Assembly: GCF_900116645.1 (NCBI RefSeq)
Contig: NZ_FPBO01000030.1
Span: 1-64,000 of the forward strand
Source of the DNA: Pseudoduganella namucuonensis
GTDB taxonomy: Bacteria > Pseudomonadota > Gammaproteobacteria > Burkholderiales > Burkholderiaceae_D
Direction: 5' to 3'
Length of the DNA: 64,000 nucleotides
The first letter of the stretch is position 1; each line of letters starts with the position of its first letter. Below the pieces are notes generated by a model that was not told the origin of the DNA, searched no databases, and saw only the letters and a list, made by a program, of their open reading frames with translations. Of this stretch, positions 45,656 to 55,046 are shown piece after piece. Both the position numbers and the translations under genes were made by a program.

Positions 45656-46093
45656 TTAACGTTTTTTAATTGCAAAGTCGATGGCTAAGCGATATCCCTC
45701 GATGCCGAGGCCGCAGATCGTCCCTTGCGCGATCGCGCTTAAGAATGAATGGTGGCGAAATTCTTCGCGCTGGTAAATGTTCGAAATATGGACTTCGATG
45801 AACGGTATCGCCACCCCCGCCAGCGCGTCCCGCAGCGCCACGCTGGTGTGGGTCAAGCCCCCCGGGTTGATGACGATCATGTCCACGCCCTCGCCGCGCG
45901 CGGCGTGGACGCGGTCGATCAGCGCCCCCTCGTGGTTGCTCTGGAAACAAGAAAGCTGCGCGCCGGCCGCCGCGGCCTGGGCTTGCGCCGCCTGTTCCAC
46001 GTCCGCCAGGGTGCTCGCGCCGTACACGCCCGGCTCGCGCGTGCCCAGCAAATTCAGGTTGGGGCCATTCAACAGCAGGATGTTTTTTGCCAT
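45656..46093 (-). CDS. aroQ: Type II 3-dehydroquinate dehydratase
   Basis: A 145-residue enzyme for the third step of the shikimate pathway, the dehydration of 3-dehydroquinate. The opening [20 protein letters not shown] carries the catalytic loop, with the key Tyr a few residues on (GVYGAST). The catalytic His region is [20 protein letters not shown]. Type II enzymes are ~145-150 residues and dodecameric, which fits. ATG 46093 is preferred to an upstream ATG at 46138. It lies directly before accB, a conserved betaproteobacterial linkage. Confidence 0.96.
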   Translation of the reverse strand: MAKNILLLNGPNLNLLGTREPGVYGASTLADVEQAAQAQAAAAGAQLSCFQSNHEGALIDRVHAARGEGVDMIVINPGGLTHTSVALRDALAGVAIPFIEVHISNIYQREEFRHHSFLSAIAQGTICGLGIEGYRLAIDFAIKKR

Positions 46094-46177
46094 GGGTCTG
46101 ACACCGTTGTCCACAAAAGTTCCGCATTTTGCCGTCAACAGCGACCCTTGGCAAGTAAAAACATATTGCCTAAATTC

Positions 46178-46726
46178 TCACAACCTTGCAAGATCTGCAC
46201 GCAACTCGTCGAATTTCAGCCGGCCCAGATAGGTCTTCAGCACTTGCCCGTCGGCGCCGATCAGCACCGTGTAGGGCAGGCCGCCCTGGTTGTTGCCGAA
46301 CTTGCGCGACAGCTCCGTGCCGCCCATGCCGGCCACGTAGACGGGATAGGAAATTTTGTTCTTCTCGCTAAAATCGGCGATATTGCTCGGCGTATCAATG
46401 CCGATGCCGATAACTTGCACGTTCTTGGCGCTAACTTCGGCCTGCAGGCGGGACAGCTCCGGCATCTCCTCCACGCACGGGCCGCACCACGGCGCCCAGA
46501 AATTGACCACCAGGTGCCTGCCCTTCCACTGCGCCAGCGCCTGTTTGGCGCCCTTGGCGTCGTTCAGCTGCGCCAGGAACAGTTCGTCGACCGGGCCGCC
46601 GGGCTGGACGGCGGCCGCCTTCGGGGCCGGGATGGGCGCTTTTTCTGCCTGCTGGAACCAGGCGCCGGCCGCGGCGCAGCCTATAGCGGCTATCGCGTAT
46701 ATAAGATAGTTCTTTTTGACGATCAT
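46178..46726 (-). CDS. TlpA-like thiol-disulfide reductase, membrane-anchored
   Basis: A 182-residue protein with an uncleaved N-terminal anchor (NYLIYAIAAIGCAAAGAWF). The thioredoxin-like domain holds the redox motif WCGPC (Cys81 and Cys84) and the cis-Pro region GGLPYTVLIGADGQV. It would keep periplasmic protein thiols reduced, for example during cytochrome c maturation. The start overlaps the stop of the upstream unknown gene by four bases (ATGA), so they form a pair. It is followed by aroQ at 85 bases. Confidence 0.9.
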   Translation of the reverse strand: MIVKKNYLIYAIAAIGCAAAGAWFQQAEKAPIPAPKAAAVQPGGPVDELFLAQLNDAKGAKQALAQWKGRHLVVNFWAPWCGPCVEEMPELSRLQAEVSAKNVQVIGIGIDTPSNIADFSEKNKISYPVYVAGMGGTELSRKFGNNQGGLPYTVLIGADGQVLKTYLGRLKFDELRADLARL

Positions 46727-47349
46727 ATCGCTTCGTGGGTGCTTGCTATTAATAGGGAGCGCACGCCGGCCGCGTCGGCGCGCAGTTGTTTGCCATCGCC
46801 GCGCGCCTTGACGGCGCCGCGCAGGTCGTCCAGCTCGTACAGCGCGGCGTGCACGCCCTCCTTGTTCCACAGGAAGCTGACGGTTTCCACGGGCGCGAAG
46901 CGCGGGCCCTTGAAATGCGGCGTCTCGGAGATGTCGATGTTGACGTTCTTATTCAGCAGGAAGATCTCGACCTCCTTGGCGCTGTCGGCGAACAGCTGCA
47001 GGTGGATGTCGTCGTGCGGCCCGGCGGTGCCGTTCAGCACGGCGCCGGTGAGGTAGGGCTGGAATCGCTCCAGCGCCTCCATCACCTGCAGCGCGACGGT
47101 GCGCAGGCGGAACAAGCGGGCCGGCTGGGTGTCGGCGTTGAACAGCGCGTGGTACAGCCGCAGCTCGCCCTCGATCTGATCGTTGTCCGGCAGCGCGTTG
47201 CTGTTGGCCTGCGACTCGCCCAGGATCTGGCGCGCCGCCTTGCGTTTCGCCGTCAGGTAGTCGTGGCCGTCCTGCGCGATCAGCCGCGCGGCGGCCGCCG
47301 CGATCTCCGCGCGCAACAGTTGGACTTCATCGAAATGGGGGGACGTCAT
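46723..47349 (-). CDS. Conserved hypothetical protein, nucleotidyltransferase-like pattern
   Basis: A 208-residue soluble protein. The N-terminal half is helical (LRAEIAAAAARLIAQDGHDY and AKRKAARQILGE). The central LTGAVLNGTAGPHDDIHLQL followed by KEVEIFLLNKNVNID recalls the GS-x-D core of minimal nucleotidyltransferases, but the second catalytic Asp is unclear, so I do not claim activity. It is divergent from mpl with an 82-base gap and is coupled to the TlpA gene by an ATGA overlap. The constant mpl/TlpA neighbourhood is its best clue. Confidence 0.6.
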   Translation of the reverse strand: MTSPHFDEVQLLRAEIAAAAARLIAQDGHDYLTAKRKAARQILGESQANSNALPDNDQIEGELRLYHALFNADTQPARLFRLRTVALQVMEALERFQPYLTGAVLNGTAGPHDDIHLQLFADSAKEVEIFLLNKNVNIDISETPHFKGPRFAPVETVSFLWNKEGVHAALYELDDLRGAVKARGDGKQLRADAAGVRSLLIASTHEAI

Positions 47350-47431
47350 GACCGTGATCATACTCTGAACCGGAAGAGGCCACCTGTCAGGTAAAATCGC
47401 ACTCTTGATCCAACGCTTGCGCACTCTCAAC

Positions 47432-48802
47432 ATGCATATTCATATATTAGGTATTTGCGGCACCTTCATGGGCGGCCTCGCCGTGCTGGCCAAGGAGGCG
47501 GGCCACCGCGTCACCGGCTGCGACGCCAATGTCTATCCCCCCATGAGCACCCAGCTGGAAGCCCAGGGCATCGAACTGATCCAGGGTTTCGGGCCGGAGC
47601 AGGTGGCGCTCGATCCGGATCTGTATGTAATAGGCAACGTCGTCTCGCGCGGCAACCCGCTGGTCGAGGAAATCCTGAACCGCAGCCTGCCCTACGTGTC
47701 CGGCCCGCAATGGATCGGCGAGCACATCCTGCGCGACAAATGGGTGCTGGCCGTGGCCGGCACGCACGGCAAGACCACCACCTCGGCCATGCTGGCCTGG
47801 ATCCTGGAGGACGCCGGCTACGCGCCCGGCTTCCTGATCGGCGGCGTGCCGATGAACTTCGGCGTCTCGGCCCGCCTCGCGGGTCCGGGCGCGGAGTCCG
47901 ACTTCTTCGTCATCGAGGCGGACGAGTACGACACCGCCTTCTTCGACAAGCGCAGCAAGTTCGTGCACTACCACGCCAAGACGGCCGTGCTGAACAACCT
48001 GGAGTACGACCACGCCGACATCTTCCCCGACTTGGGCGCCATCGAAACCCAGTTCCACCACCTGGTGCGCACCGTGCCGGGCATCGGCCGCGTGATCGCC
48101 AACGCCAACGAGCCGGCCCTGGACCGCGTGCTCCAGCGCGGCTGCTGGAGCGAGCGCGAGCGCTTCGGCGACGCCGACGGCGCCGCCTGGCGCGTGCGCG
48201 AGCACGCCGATGGCGGCTTCGACGTGCTGTTCAACGGCGACACCGCCGGCACCGTGCGCTGGGAGCTGACCGGCAAGCACAACCGTTTGAACGCGCTGGC
48301 CGCCATCGCCGCCGCGCGCCACGTCGGCGTGCCGATCGCGCAGGCGGCCGAGGCGCTGGGCCGCTTCGTCAGCGTCAAGCGCCGCATGGAGGTGCGCGGC
48401 GTGGTCGGCGGCGTCACCGTCTACGACGACTTCGCCCACCATCCCACCGCCATCGCCACCACCGTCGGCGGCCTGCGTCAAAAGCTGGGCAAGGACGGTC
48501 GCATCCTCGCCGTGCTGGAGCCCCGCTCCAACACCATGAAGCTGGGCGCGATGAAGGACGCGCTGCCCGGCAGCCTGGTGGACGCCGACCTGGTGTTCGG
48601 CTTCGGCAGTGAAAAGGCGCTGGGCTGGAGCCTGGCCGCGGCGCTCGCGCCCATGGGCGCCACCGCCACCGCCCACGAGGACATCGACGCCATGGTGCGC
48701 GCCATCGTCGCGCAGGCGCGGCCGGGCGACCACGTCGTCGTCATGAGCAACGGCGGCTTCGGCGGCGTGCACCAGAAACTGCTCGAGGCGCTGGCCCGAT
48801 GA
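47432..48802 (+). CDS. mpl: UDP-N-acetylmuramate:L-alanyl-gamma-D-glutamyl-meso-diaminopimelate ligase
   Basis: A 456-residue Mur-ligase-family enzyme that recycles cell-wall tripeptide by joining it to UDP-MurNAc. It begins MHIHILGICGTFMGGLAVLA, the Mpl-specific start, and has the P-loop GTHGKTTTSAMLAWI, EADEYDTAFFDKRSKFVHY and the C-terminal YDDFAHHPTAIATTVGGLR block, with LEPRSNTMKLG typical of Mpl over MurC. Length is standard. It overlaps the yqiA-like gene by four bases and opens a long plus-strand run. Together with mtgA and the lytic transglycosylase it covers wall turnover. Confidence 0.95.
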   Translation: MHIHILGICGTFMGGLAVLAKEAGHRVTGCDANVYPPMSTQLEAQGIELIQGFGPEQVALDPDLYVIGNVVSRGNPLVEEILNRSLPYVSGPQWIGEHILRDKWVLAVAGTHGKTTTSAMLAWILEDAGYAPGFLIGGVPMNFGVSARLAGPGAESDFFVIEADEYDTAFFDKRSKFVHYHAKTAVLNNLEYDHADIFPDLGAIETQFHHLVRTVPGIGRVIANANEPALDRVLQRGCWSERERFGDADGAAWRVREHADGGFDVLFNGDTAGTVRWELTGKHNRLNALAAIAAARHVGVPIAQAAEALGRFVSVKRRMEVRGVVGGVTVYDDFAHHPTAIATTVGGLRQKLGKDGRILAVLEPRSNTMKLGAMKDALPGSLVDADLVFGFGSEKALGWSLAAALAPMGATATAHEDIDAMVRAIVAQARPGDHVVVMSNGGFGGVHQKLLEALAR

Positions 48803-49383
48803 TCCTGTACCTGCACGGATTCCGCTCGTCCCCGCTGTCGATGAAGGCCCGCCTGCTGGGCGCGCGCATGGCCGAACTGGGCCGCGGCGCCGACTATGTC
48901 TGCCCGCAACTGCCGGCCTCGCCGAAGCTGGCGATGGAACTGGCGCTGTCGCTGGTGGACGGCGTGCCCGCGGGCGAGCTCGCCATCGTCGGCTCCTCGC
49001 TGGGCGGCTATTACGCGACCTGGATGGCCGAGCGCCTCGGCTGCCGCGCGGCGCTGCTGAACCCGGCCATCGTGCCGCAGCTCAGCCTGGACCAGCACGT
49101 GGGCGTCACCACCGCGTTCCACTCGGACCAGCCCTTCGAATTCAAGCGCGAGTATATAGCGGAGTTGCGCGCGCTGGCCGTGCCGGCGATCACCCGGCCC
49201 GAACGCTACTTCCTGCTGGCCGCGACCGGCGACGAAGTGCTGGACTACCGCGACATGGTGGCGCACTATGCCCATGCGCGCCAACACGTGATACAGGGCG
49301 GCGACCACGGCATCGGCGAATTCGCCGACCACATGGACGAGGTGCTGGCCTTCTGCGGCGTGGACCTTGGCGGTGCGCGGTGA
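48799..49383 (+). CDS. YqiA-family esterase (alpha/beta hydrolase)
   Basis: A 194-residue hydrolase starting MILYLHGFRSSPLSMKARLL, the family hallmark. The nucleophile elbow is GSSLGG with Ser67, and the late GDHGIGEFADHM supplies the catalytic His. YqiA hydrolyses short-chain acyl esters (palmitoyl-CoA and p-nitrophenyl esters in vitro); the natural substrate is unknown. It overlaps mpl upstream (ATGA) and ubiC downstream (GTGA), so the three are translationally coupled. Confidence 0.9.
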   Translation: MILYLHGFRSSPLSMKARLLGARMAELGRGADYVCPQLPASPKLAMELALSLVDGVPAGELAIVGSSLGGYYATWMAERLGCRAALLNPAIVPQLSLDQHVGVTTAFHSDQPFEFKREYIAELRALAVPAITRPERYFLLAATGDEVLDYRDMVAHYAHARQHVIQGGDHGIGEFADHMDEVLAFCGVDLGGAR

Positions 49384-49985
49384 AGGGCCGCTCGCTGCGG
49401 CAGGCCCTGTGGCATCCGCACGTGAACGCCGTCAACGCGCCGCCGCGGCTGGCGCGCTGGCTGACCGCCGGCGGCTCGCTGACCGCCATGCTGAGGGAGC
49501 ACAGCGCGGCCTTCCGCGTGCAGAAGCTGCACCAGCGGCCGGCGCTGTGCCTGAACGACGAGGCGGCCGTGATCGGCCTGCACCGCTCCAGCCGCGTGAT
49601 GGAACGCGAGGTCTTGCTGCGGTGTGATAATACGCCCGTGGTGTTCGGCCACACGGTGGTGCCGATGACGGCGACCGCCAGCGACTGGCCGGCCTTCAGC
49701 TCGCTGGGCGAGCGCTCGCTGGGCAGCACGCTGTTCGGCGATCCGCGCGTGCGGCGCGGCGGACTGGAGTTCGCCCGCCTGCGCGCCAGCCACCCGCTGG
49801 CCAAGCGCGTGCGCGCGGCGGCGGGATCGCCGGGGGCGGACGACGCCGATGAGGCGATAATGTATGCAAGGCGCTGCCTATACCGGCGCCACAATGGATT
49901 GCTGCTGGTGACCGAGGTATTCTTGCCATCGGTGCTGAAGCTGGTGAAAGCCGGTGCGATCGCGACTTTTGAGAACAGAACATAA
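49380..49985 (+). CDS. ubiC: Chorismate lyase
   Basis: A 201-residue protein that splits chorismate into 4-hydroxybenzoate and pyruvate, the entry step of ubiquinone synthesis. Recognised from the order of UbiC motifs: a basic N-terminus ending in LTAGGSLTAMLREH, an internal EVLLRCDNTPVVFGHTVVP strand pair with the active-site Arg, and a C-terminal YARRCLYRRHNGLLLVTEVF. The GTG start overlaps the previous stop (GTGA). The length is a little above E. coli UbiC (165) because of an insertion around residues 140-155 (AAAGSPGADDADE). Confidence 0.9.
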   Translation: MKGRSLRQALWHPHVNAVNAPPRLARWLTAGGSLTAMLREHSAAFRVQKLHQRPALCLNDEAAVIGLHRSSRVMEREVLLRCDNTPVVFGHTVVPMTATASDWPAFSSLGERSLGSTLFGDPRVRRGGLEFARLRASHPLAKRVRAAAGSPGADDADEAIMYARRCLYRRHNGLLLVTEVFLPSVLKLVKAGAIATFENRT

Positions 49986-49987
49986 TA

Positions 49988-52057
49988 ATGAACGTATTTT
50001 TTGAAGAATCCGGCGATTTCAAGGTCGGCACCGTACTGTCCACCGCCGGCGAGGCCCACCAGGTGGAGATGGCCAGCGGCAAGCGCACCAAGGTCAAGAC
50101 CAAGGACGTGCTGCTGCAATATGAAAAGCCCACCCCCGGCGAACTGCAGGAGCAGGCCAGGGCCGTCGCCGCCGAGATCGACCTGGAATTCCTGTGGGAA
50201 GTGGCCGGCGAGGACGAGTTCGGCTTCGCCGAGCTGGGCGCCGAGTACTTCGGCCACGCGCCGCTGCCCTTCGAGGCGGCCGGCCTGATCCTGGCGCTGC
50301 ACAACGCGCCCATCTATTTCTATAAGAAGGGCCGCGGCCGCTACAAGAAGGCGCCCGAGCAATCGCTGCGCGCCGCGCTGGCCGGCATCGAGAAGAAGAA
50401 ACAGCAGGCGCTGGTGCAAGCCCAGTACGTGGAGGAGCTGAAGGCGAACAAGCTGCCGGCCTCCATGCAGCACATCGTCCAGCAACTGCTGTTCAAGCCG
50501 GACAAGAACACCATCGAATACAAGGCGCTGGAGGCGGCCTGCAACGAGCTGCGCCAGAGCCCGCAGCGCCTGATGCTGGCCGTCGGCGGGGTCGCCTCGC
50601 CGAAGGACCTGCACATGTCGAAGTTCCTGTTCGAGAACTTCCCCAAGGGCGCGGGCTTCCCGGACGTGCCGGTGCCGAAGGCGCCGTCCAACCTGCCGCT
50701 GGCGGCCGTCGAGGCCTTCTCCATCGACGACGTGACCACCACCGAGATCGACGACGCCTTCTCCATCACCCACCTGGCGGACGGCAAGCTGCGCGTGGGC
50801 ATCCACATCGCCGCGCCCGGCCTGGGCATCCGCCCGGACGACGCGGTCGACAAGATGGCGCGCGCGCGCATGTCCACCGTCTACATGCCGGGCGATAAGA
50901 TCACCATGCTGCCGGACGCCATCGTCGAGGCCTTCACCCTGGCCGAGGGCAAGACCTGCCCGGCGCTGTCGCTGTACGCCACCCTGGACCCGGCCGACTG
51001 GAGCGTCGTGGGCACCGAGACCCGCGCCGAGATGGTGCCGATCGCCAACAACCTGCGCCACAACGACCTGGACGACCTGGTCAACGAGGAAACCCTGGCC
51101 AGCGGCGAAGGCGAGTACCCGCGCAAGGCCGAGCTGGCGCTGCTGTGGCAATGGGCGCTGCAGCTGGAGGCCGGCCGCATGAAGAAGCGCGAGGCCTTCG
51201 GCCTGAAGCCGGAGCAGAACAACCGCGTGGACTTCAACTTCTACGTCGAGGACGACGTGGTCACCATCTCGCGCCGCAAGCGCGGCGCGCCGCTGGACAA
51301 GATCGTGGCCGAGCTGATGATCTTCGCCAACAGCACCTGGGGCAAGCTGATGCACGACAACGGCGTGCCCGGCATCTACCGCAGCCAGGGCGCGGGCGGC
51401 TGGGCCGCCAAGATGCAGGTGCGCATGCTGACGCAGGCCGCGCCGCACCAGGGCCTGGGTGTGGACCAGTACGCGTGGAGCACCTCGCCGCTGCGCCGCT
51501 ACACCGACCTGGTCAACCAGTGGCAGATCCTGGCCGTGGCCGAGAAGGGCGTGGCCGCGCCCTTCGTGGCGCCGTTCAAGCACAAGGACGCCAACCTGTT
51601 CGCCATCGTCTCCGCCTTCGACGCGGCCTACTCGGCCTATAACGACTTCCAGGGCAATATGGAGCGCTATTGGTGCCTGCGCTGGCTGGGCCAGGAGGGC
51701 GCCAAGCGCGTGGACGCCGTGGTGCTGAAGGACGAGGTGCTGCGCCTGACCGAGATTCCGTTGATCATCCGCCTGGCCGGCATGCCGCCGGCCGCCCGCG
51801 GCGCCCAGGTCAAGCTGGACGTCATCGGCTGGGACGAGGTCGAACTGGGCGTCGAGGCGCGCCTGCTGGAGATCGTGGCCGCGCCCGCCGCCGACTTGGG
51901 CGAGGAGGAGGAAGAGGAGGCAGCCGAGGGCGCCGACGCGTCCGCCGACGCCGACGCCGCGGCCGATCCCGCCGCCCCGCCGGACGACCAGGCCGAAATC
52001 GCCGAGCTCGCCAGTGAAACGGCCGTCACCGAACCGGCCCCGGAACAAACCACGTAG
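49988..52057 (+). CDS. RNB-domain exoribonuclease (RNase II/R family)
   Basis: A 689-residue 3'-5' exoribonuclease. An N-terminal OB-like region (MNVFFEESGDFKVGTVLST) is followed by the RNB catalytic domain, with the metal-binding Asp cluster SIDDVTTTEIDDAFSI at ~243-258 and HIAAPGLGIRPDDAVDKMAR. A later RNase-specific STSPLRRYTDLVNQWQILA segment is present. The C-terminal S1 domain is shortened and ends in an acidic tail (EEEEEEAAEGADASADADAA). This shorter RNB form is common in Burkholderiales next to ubiC. It differs from classical RNase R, which has two cold-shock domains. Confidence 0.91.
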   Translation: MNVFFEESGDFKVGTVLSTAGEAHQVEMASGKRTKVKTKDVLLQYEKPTPGELQEQARAVAAEIDLEFLWEVAGEDEFGFAELGAEYFGHAPLPFEAAGLILALHNAPIYFYKKGRGRYKKAPEQSLRAALAGIEKKKQQALVQAQYVEELKANKLPASMQHIVQQLLFKPDKNTIEYKALEAACNELRQSPQRLMLAVGGVASPKDLHMSKFLFENFPKGAGFPDVPVPKAPSNLPLAAVEAFSIDDVTTTEIDDAFSITHLADGKLRVGIHIAAPGLGIRPDDAVDKMARARMSTVYMPGDKITMLPDAIVEAFTLAEGKTCPALSLYATLDPADWSVVGTETRAEMVPIANNLRHNDLDDLVNEETLASGEGEYPRKAELALLWQWALQLEAGRMKKREAFGLKPEQNNRVDFNFYVEDDVVTISRRKRGAPLDKIVAELMIFANSTWGKLMHDNGVPGIYRSQGAGGWAAKMQVRMLTQAAPHQGLGVDQYAWSTSPLRRYTDLVNQWQILAVAEKGVAAPFVAPFKHKDANLFAIVSAFDAAYSAYNDFQGNMERYWCLRWLGQEGAKRVDAVVLKDEVLRLTEIPLIIRLAGMPPAARGAQVKLDVIGWDEVELGVEARLLEIVAAPAADLGEEEEEEAAEGADASADADAAADPAAPPDDQAEIAELASETAVTEPAPEQTT

Positions 52058-52084
52058 GGCGGGGTAAGCAAAGCGCAGCCCGCC
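52058..52084. repeat. Short hairpin repeat, GGCGGG...CCCGCC type
   Basis: Directly after the RNB stop, GGCGGG and CCCGCC enclose GTAAGCAAAGCGCAG. This matches the very common bacterial GGGTGGATTAGCGAAGCGTAATCC-like intergenic palindrome in its GC-rich variant. There is no T-run. Confidence 0.5.
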
Positions 52085-52143
52085 ATGGCGCCGTCCGCGG
52101 CCATGGCATCGTCAATCCAGCAACCTGACTCAATCGAAACCGC

Positions 52144-53028
52144 GTGAAGTCCTTCAAAGAAAACCGCTTCCTGTACCTGGCCCTCGGCGTCTCGCTGGTG
52201 GTCCACGGCGCGTTGCTGGCGGTGAACTTCGTGGCGCCCAGGAACTTCAAGGTCGAGCCGACCGATCCCGGCCTGGAAGTCATCCTGGTCAACGCCAAGC
52301 ACGCGAAAAAGCCGCTGAAGGCGGACGTGCTGGCGCAGGCCAACCTGGACGGCGGCGGCAGCGCCGACGCGGGCCGCGCCAAGTCGCCGCTGCCGGACAT
52401 GCGCAAGAACGAGACCGGCGAAAGCGTGAAGGCCACCAAGCGCCGCATCGCCGAGCTGGAGGAGCGCCAGCAAAACCTGCTGACCCAGGTGCGCAAGACG
52501 CCGTTCGCCGCCGCGCCGGTCACCGAGAAGAGCAAGCCCGACCCGAAGCCCACCGGCGCCGACCTGATCGACAGCAGCAAGGCCATCGCCCGCATGGCCG
52601 CCGAGATCACGCAGACCATCGACGACCAGAACAAGCGGCCGAAGAAAACCTTCATCACGCCCAGCACGCGCGAGGTCGGCTACGCCATGTATTACAAGCA
52701 GATGCAGCGTCGCGTGGAGGAGATCGGCACGCTGAACTTCCCGCAGAAGAATGGCCGCAAGCTGTACGGCGAGCTGGTGCTGCACATCCCCATCTTCCAG
52801 GACGGCAGCATCTACGAGAAGGATGGCGGGGTGCGGGTGGACCGCAGTTCGGGCAACGCCGCGCTGGACGCGGCCGCCGTCGCCATCGTGCGCCGCGCCG
52901 CGCCCTTCGGCAAGTTCCCGCCCAACATGCTGTCGGACGAGCGGGACGACCTCTGGATCATCACCACCAGTTTTAAATTCACACGGGAAGAGAAAATGGA
53001 AGCCAACCTGAGCGGCGGAGCGAATTGA
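52144..53028 (+). CDS. TonB-like energy-transducer family protein
   Basis: A 294-residue protein with GTG start. One N-terminal membrane helix ([19 protein letters not shown], ~11-29) leads into a charged, partly coiled-coil linker ([20 protein letters not shown]) and a C-terminal TonB-like domain ([20 protein letters not shown] and [16 protein letters not shown]). The Pro-rich stretch of classic TonB is missing and no exbB or exbD genes lie nearby, so it may serve cell-envelope stability or another motor. It overlaps aroE by one base. The arrangement rnb-tonB-like-aroE-mtgA is typical of Burkholderiales. Confidence 0.86.
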   Translation: MKSFKENRFLYLALGVSLVVHGALLAVNFVAPRNFKVEPTDPGLEVILVNAKHAKKPLKADVLAQANLDGGGSADAGRAKSPLPDMRKNETGESVKATKRRIAELEERQQNLLTQVRKTPFAAAPVTEKSKPDPKPTGADLIDSSKAIARMAAEITQTIDDQNKRPKKTFITPSTREVGYAMYYKQMQRRVEEIGTLNFPQKNGRKLYGELVLHIPIFQDGSIYEKDGGVRVDRSSGNAALDAAAVAIVRRAAPFGKFPPNMLSDERDDLWIITTSFKFTREEKMEANLSGGAN

Positions 53029-53858
53029 TGGACCGAACTGTTGACAAGTACTGCGTTTTCGGCAACCCCATCGCCCACAGCAAGTCGCCCGACATCCACG
53101 CCGCCTACGCCGCCCAGACCGGCCAGGCGCTGAGCTACGACAAGCGCCTGGCGCCGCTGGACGGCTTCGCCGCCGCCGTGCGCGACTTCATCGCCGAGGG
53201 CGGCAAGGGCGCCAACGTCACCGTGCCGTTCAAGCTGGAGGCCCACAAGCTGGCCCGCGCGCTGACCATGCGCGCGCAGGCGGCGGGCGCCGTCAACACG
53301 CTGTTGTTCACGGACGAGGGCATCGTCGGCGACAACACCGACGGCGCCGGGCTGGTGACGGACATCGTCGTCAACGCCGGCGTGCCGGTCACCGGCAAGC
53401 GCGTGCTGCTGCTGGGCGCGGGCGGCGCGGCGCGCGGCGTGGTGCTGCCGCTGCTGGAGCACAACCCCGCCCAGTTGACCATCGCCAACCGCACGGTCGC
53501 CACCGCCGAGGCGCTGGTGGCGCAGTTCGCCGCGCTGTCCAGCGGCGCGGCCTTGTCCGCCCGCGGTTACGCCGGGGTGCAAGGCCAATACGATATCGTC
53601 GTCAACGCCACCTCCGCCAGCCTGAGCGCGGACTTGCCTCCCGTGCCGCCCTCCGTGTTCGCCCCCGGCGCGCTGGCGCTGGACATGATGTACGGCAAGG
53701 AGCCGACCGTGTTCATGCGCTTCGCCGCCGAGCACGGCGCGATCGCGCGCGACGGCCTGGGCATGCTGGTCGAACAGGCGGCCGAGGCCTTCCTCGCGTG
53801 GCGCGGCGTGCGTCCGCACACCACCGAGGTACTGGCCCGGCTGCGCGCGACGCTATGA
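53028..53858 (+). CDS. aroE: Shikimate dehydrogenase
   Basis: A 276-residue NADP-dependent enzyme that reduces 3-dehydroshikimate to shikimate. The substrate motif [19 protein letters not shown] opens it. [13 protein letters not shown] holds the catalytic Lys and [13 protein letters not shown] the catalytic Asp. The NADP site is [17 protein letters not shown] with the following IANRT. ATG 53028 overlaps the upstream stop (TGATG), and the mtgA start overlaps its stop (ATGA). A second shikimate-pathway gene, aroQ, lies 7 kb away on the other strand. Confidence 0.96.
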   Translation: MDRTVDKYCVFGNPIAHSKSPDIHAAYAAQTGQALSYDKRLAPLDGFAAAVRDFIAEGGKGANVTVPFKLEAHKLARALTMRAQAAGAVNTLLFTDEGIVGDNTDGAGLVTDIVVNAGVPVTGKRVLLLGAGGAARGVVLPLLEHNPAQLTIANRTVATAEALVAQFAALSSGAALSARGYAGVQGQYDIVVNATSASLSADLPPVPPSVFAPGALALDMMYGKEPTVFMRFAAEHGAIARDGLGMLVEQAAEAFLAWRGVRPHTTEVLARLRATL

Positions 53859-54577
53859 CAACGGCGCGCAAACCTGCCGCGTCCGGTGGCAAGTGGCGCT
53901 GGGTCAAATGGCTGTTCATCGTCCCCGCGCTGCTGTTCATCGGCGTGCAGCTGTATTTCCTGATCCAGATCTGGTGGTGGGTGGACCACAACCCCACCAT
54001 GACCTCGTTCATGCGCGAACAGCAGTCGGCGCTGCGCGAAAAGAACCCCAAGGCCAACATCCAGCAGCAGTGGGTGCCGTACAAGCGCATCTCGGGCAAC
54101 CTGAAGCGGGCCATCATCGCCTCCGAGGACGCCAATTTCTCCGACCACGAGGGCGTGGACTGGGAGGCGCTGCAAAAGGCCTATGAGAAGAACAGCAAGA
54201 AGAAGAAGGTCGTGTCCGGCGGTTCCACCATCACCCAGCAGCTGGCCAAGAACCTGTTCCTGTCCGGCTCGCGCAGCTACCTGCGCAAGGGCCAGGAGCT
54301 GATCATCACTTATATGCTGGAGGCGCTGATGGACAAGGAGCGCATCTTCGAGATCTACCTGAACGTGGTGGAATTCGGCAAGGGCATCTTCGGCGCCGAG
54401 GCGGCCGCCCGGCACTATTACCGCACCAGCGCCGCCAACCTGGGCGCCGCGCAGGCGGCCAAGCTGGCCGTGATGCTGCCCAATCCGCGCTATTACGACG
54501 CCCATCGCGACACCAACTACCTGGCCCGCCGCACCGGCGTGATTCTCAGACGCATGGGCTCGGCTGAGTTACCATAA
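53855..54577 (+). CDS. mtgA: Monofunctional biosynthetic peptidoglycan transglycosylase
   Basis: A 240-residue membrane-anchored glycosyltransferase (family 51) that polymerises lipid II into glycan chains. The anchor is at about residues 16-40 ([20 protein letters not shown]). Catalytic motifs are [17 protein letters not shown] with Glu91, [15 protein letters not shown], the second Glu in [20 protein letters not shown], and [11 protein letters not shown]. There is no transpeptidase domain, which defines MtgA. It is coupled to aroE by ATGA, an arrangement conserved in betaproteobacteria. Confidence 0.96.
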   Translation: MTTARKPAASGGKWRWVKWLFIVPALLFIGVQLYFLIQIWWWVDHNPTMTSFMREQQSALREKNPKANIQQQWVPYKRISGNLKRAIIASEDANFSDHEGVDWEALQKAYEKNSKKKKVVSGGSTITQQLAKNLFLSGSRSYLRKGQELIITYMLEALMDKERIFEIYLNVVEFGKGIFGAEAAARHYYRTSAANLGAAQAAKLAVMLPNPRYYDAHRDTNYLARRTGVILRRMGSAELP

Positions 54578-54601
54578 GGCATTACAACTGGGGAGGTCGA
54601 C

Positions 54602-55006
54602 ATGATGCAACGCCAGCGTGGCTTGAGCCTGATCGCGGTCGCATTGCTGATGGGCGGGCTGGCCGCCGCCGTGATGGCGGCGCTGTTTTCCATGCGCCAC
54701 GAGCGCAACCTGTTCGCCGAGGGGGCGGACAAGCTGATGAGGAAGAGCGGCGCCGAGGCCGTCGTGAAGCAGGCGGCGCCGGCGGCGGCCCCGGCCGCGC
54801 CGCTGCGCCGCTGCGTCATCGACGGCCGGACGGTGGTCTCGAACACCGAGTGCAAGGACGGCAATCCGACCAGCAAAACCATCCAGGTGCGCGAGACCCG
54901 CGGCATCGAGGCGCCCAGGGTTCCCAAGCCCGATCCGGCCGAATCCGGCGCGCCTTCGCTGCGCGAGAAGATGATCAACCAGGGCGTGGAAAAGGCCACC
55001 CGCTAA
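54602..55006 (+). CDS. Hypothetical exported protein with DUF4124-like motif
   Basis: A 134-residue protein with an N-terminal membrane segment (GLSLIAVALLMGGLAAAVMA, residues ~7-28) and an Ala-rich linker. A central RRCVIDGRTVVSNTECKDGN stretch with two Cys resembles the core of DUF4124 domains, usually found in small periplasmic proteins. The C-terminus is charged (SLREKMINQGVEKATR). GGGGAGG lies just ahead of the start. It probably sits in the inner membrane facing the periplasm. No function is known; it is the last gene of the plus-strand run, close to the convergent chemoreceptor. Confidence 0.65.
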   Translation: MMQRQRGLSLIAVALLMGGLAAAVMAALFSMRHERNLFAEGADKLMRKSGAEAVVKQAAPAAAPAAPLRRCVIDGRTVVSNTECKDGNPTSKTIQVRETRGIEAPRVPKPDPAESGAPSLREKMINQGVEKATR

Positions 55007-55046
55007 GCCGCGGGCGGCCGGTGTGGCGCCGCCGGACGGCAGCCGC

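Noticed and set aside
49190-52048. A 952-codon antisense frame over the RNB exonuclease
   Set aside because: Its composition (long runs of Leu, Gly, Val, Gln, His) is typical of the reverse strand of GC-biased genes; there is no ribosome site or motif.
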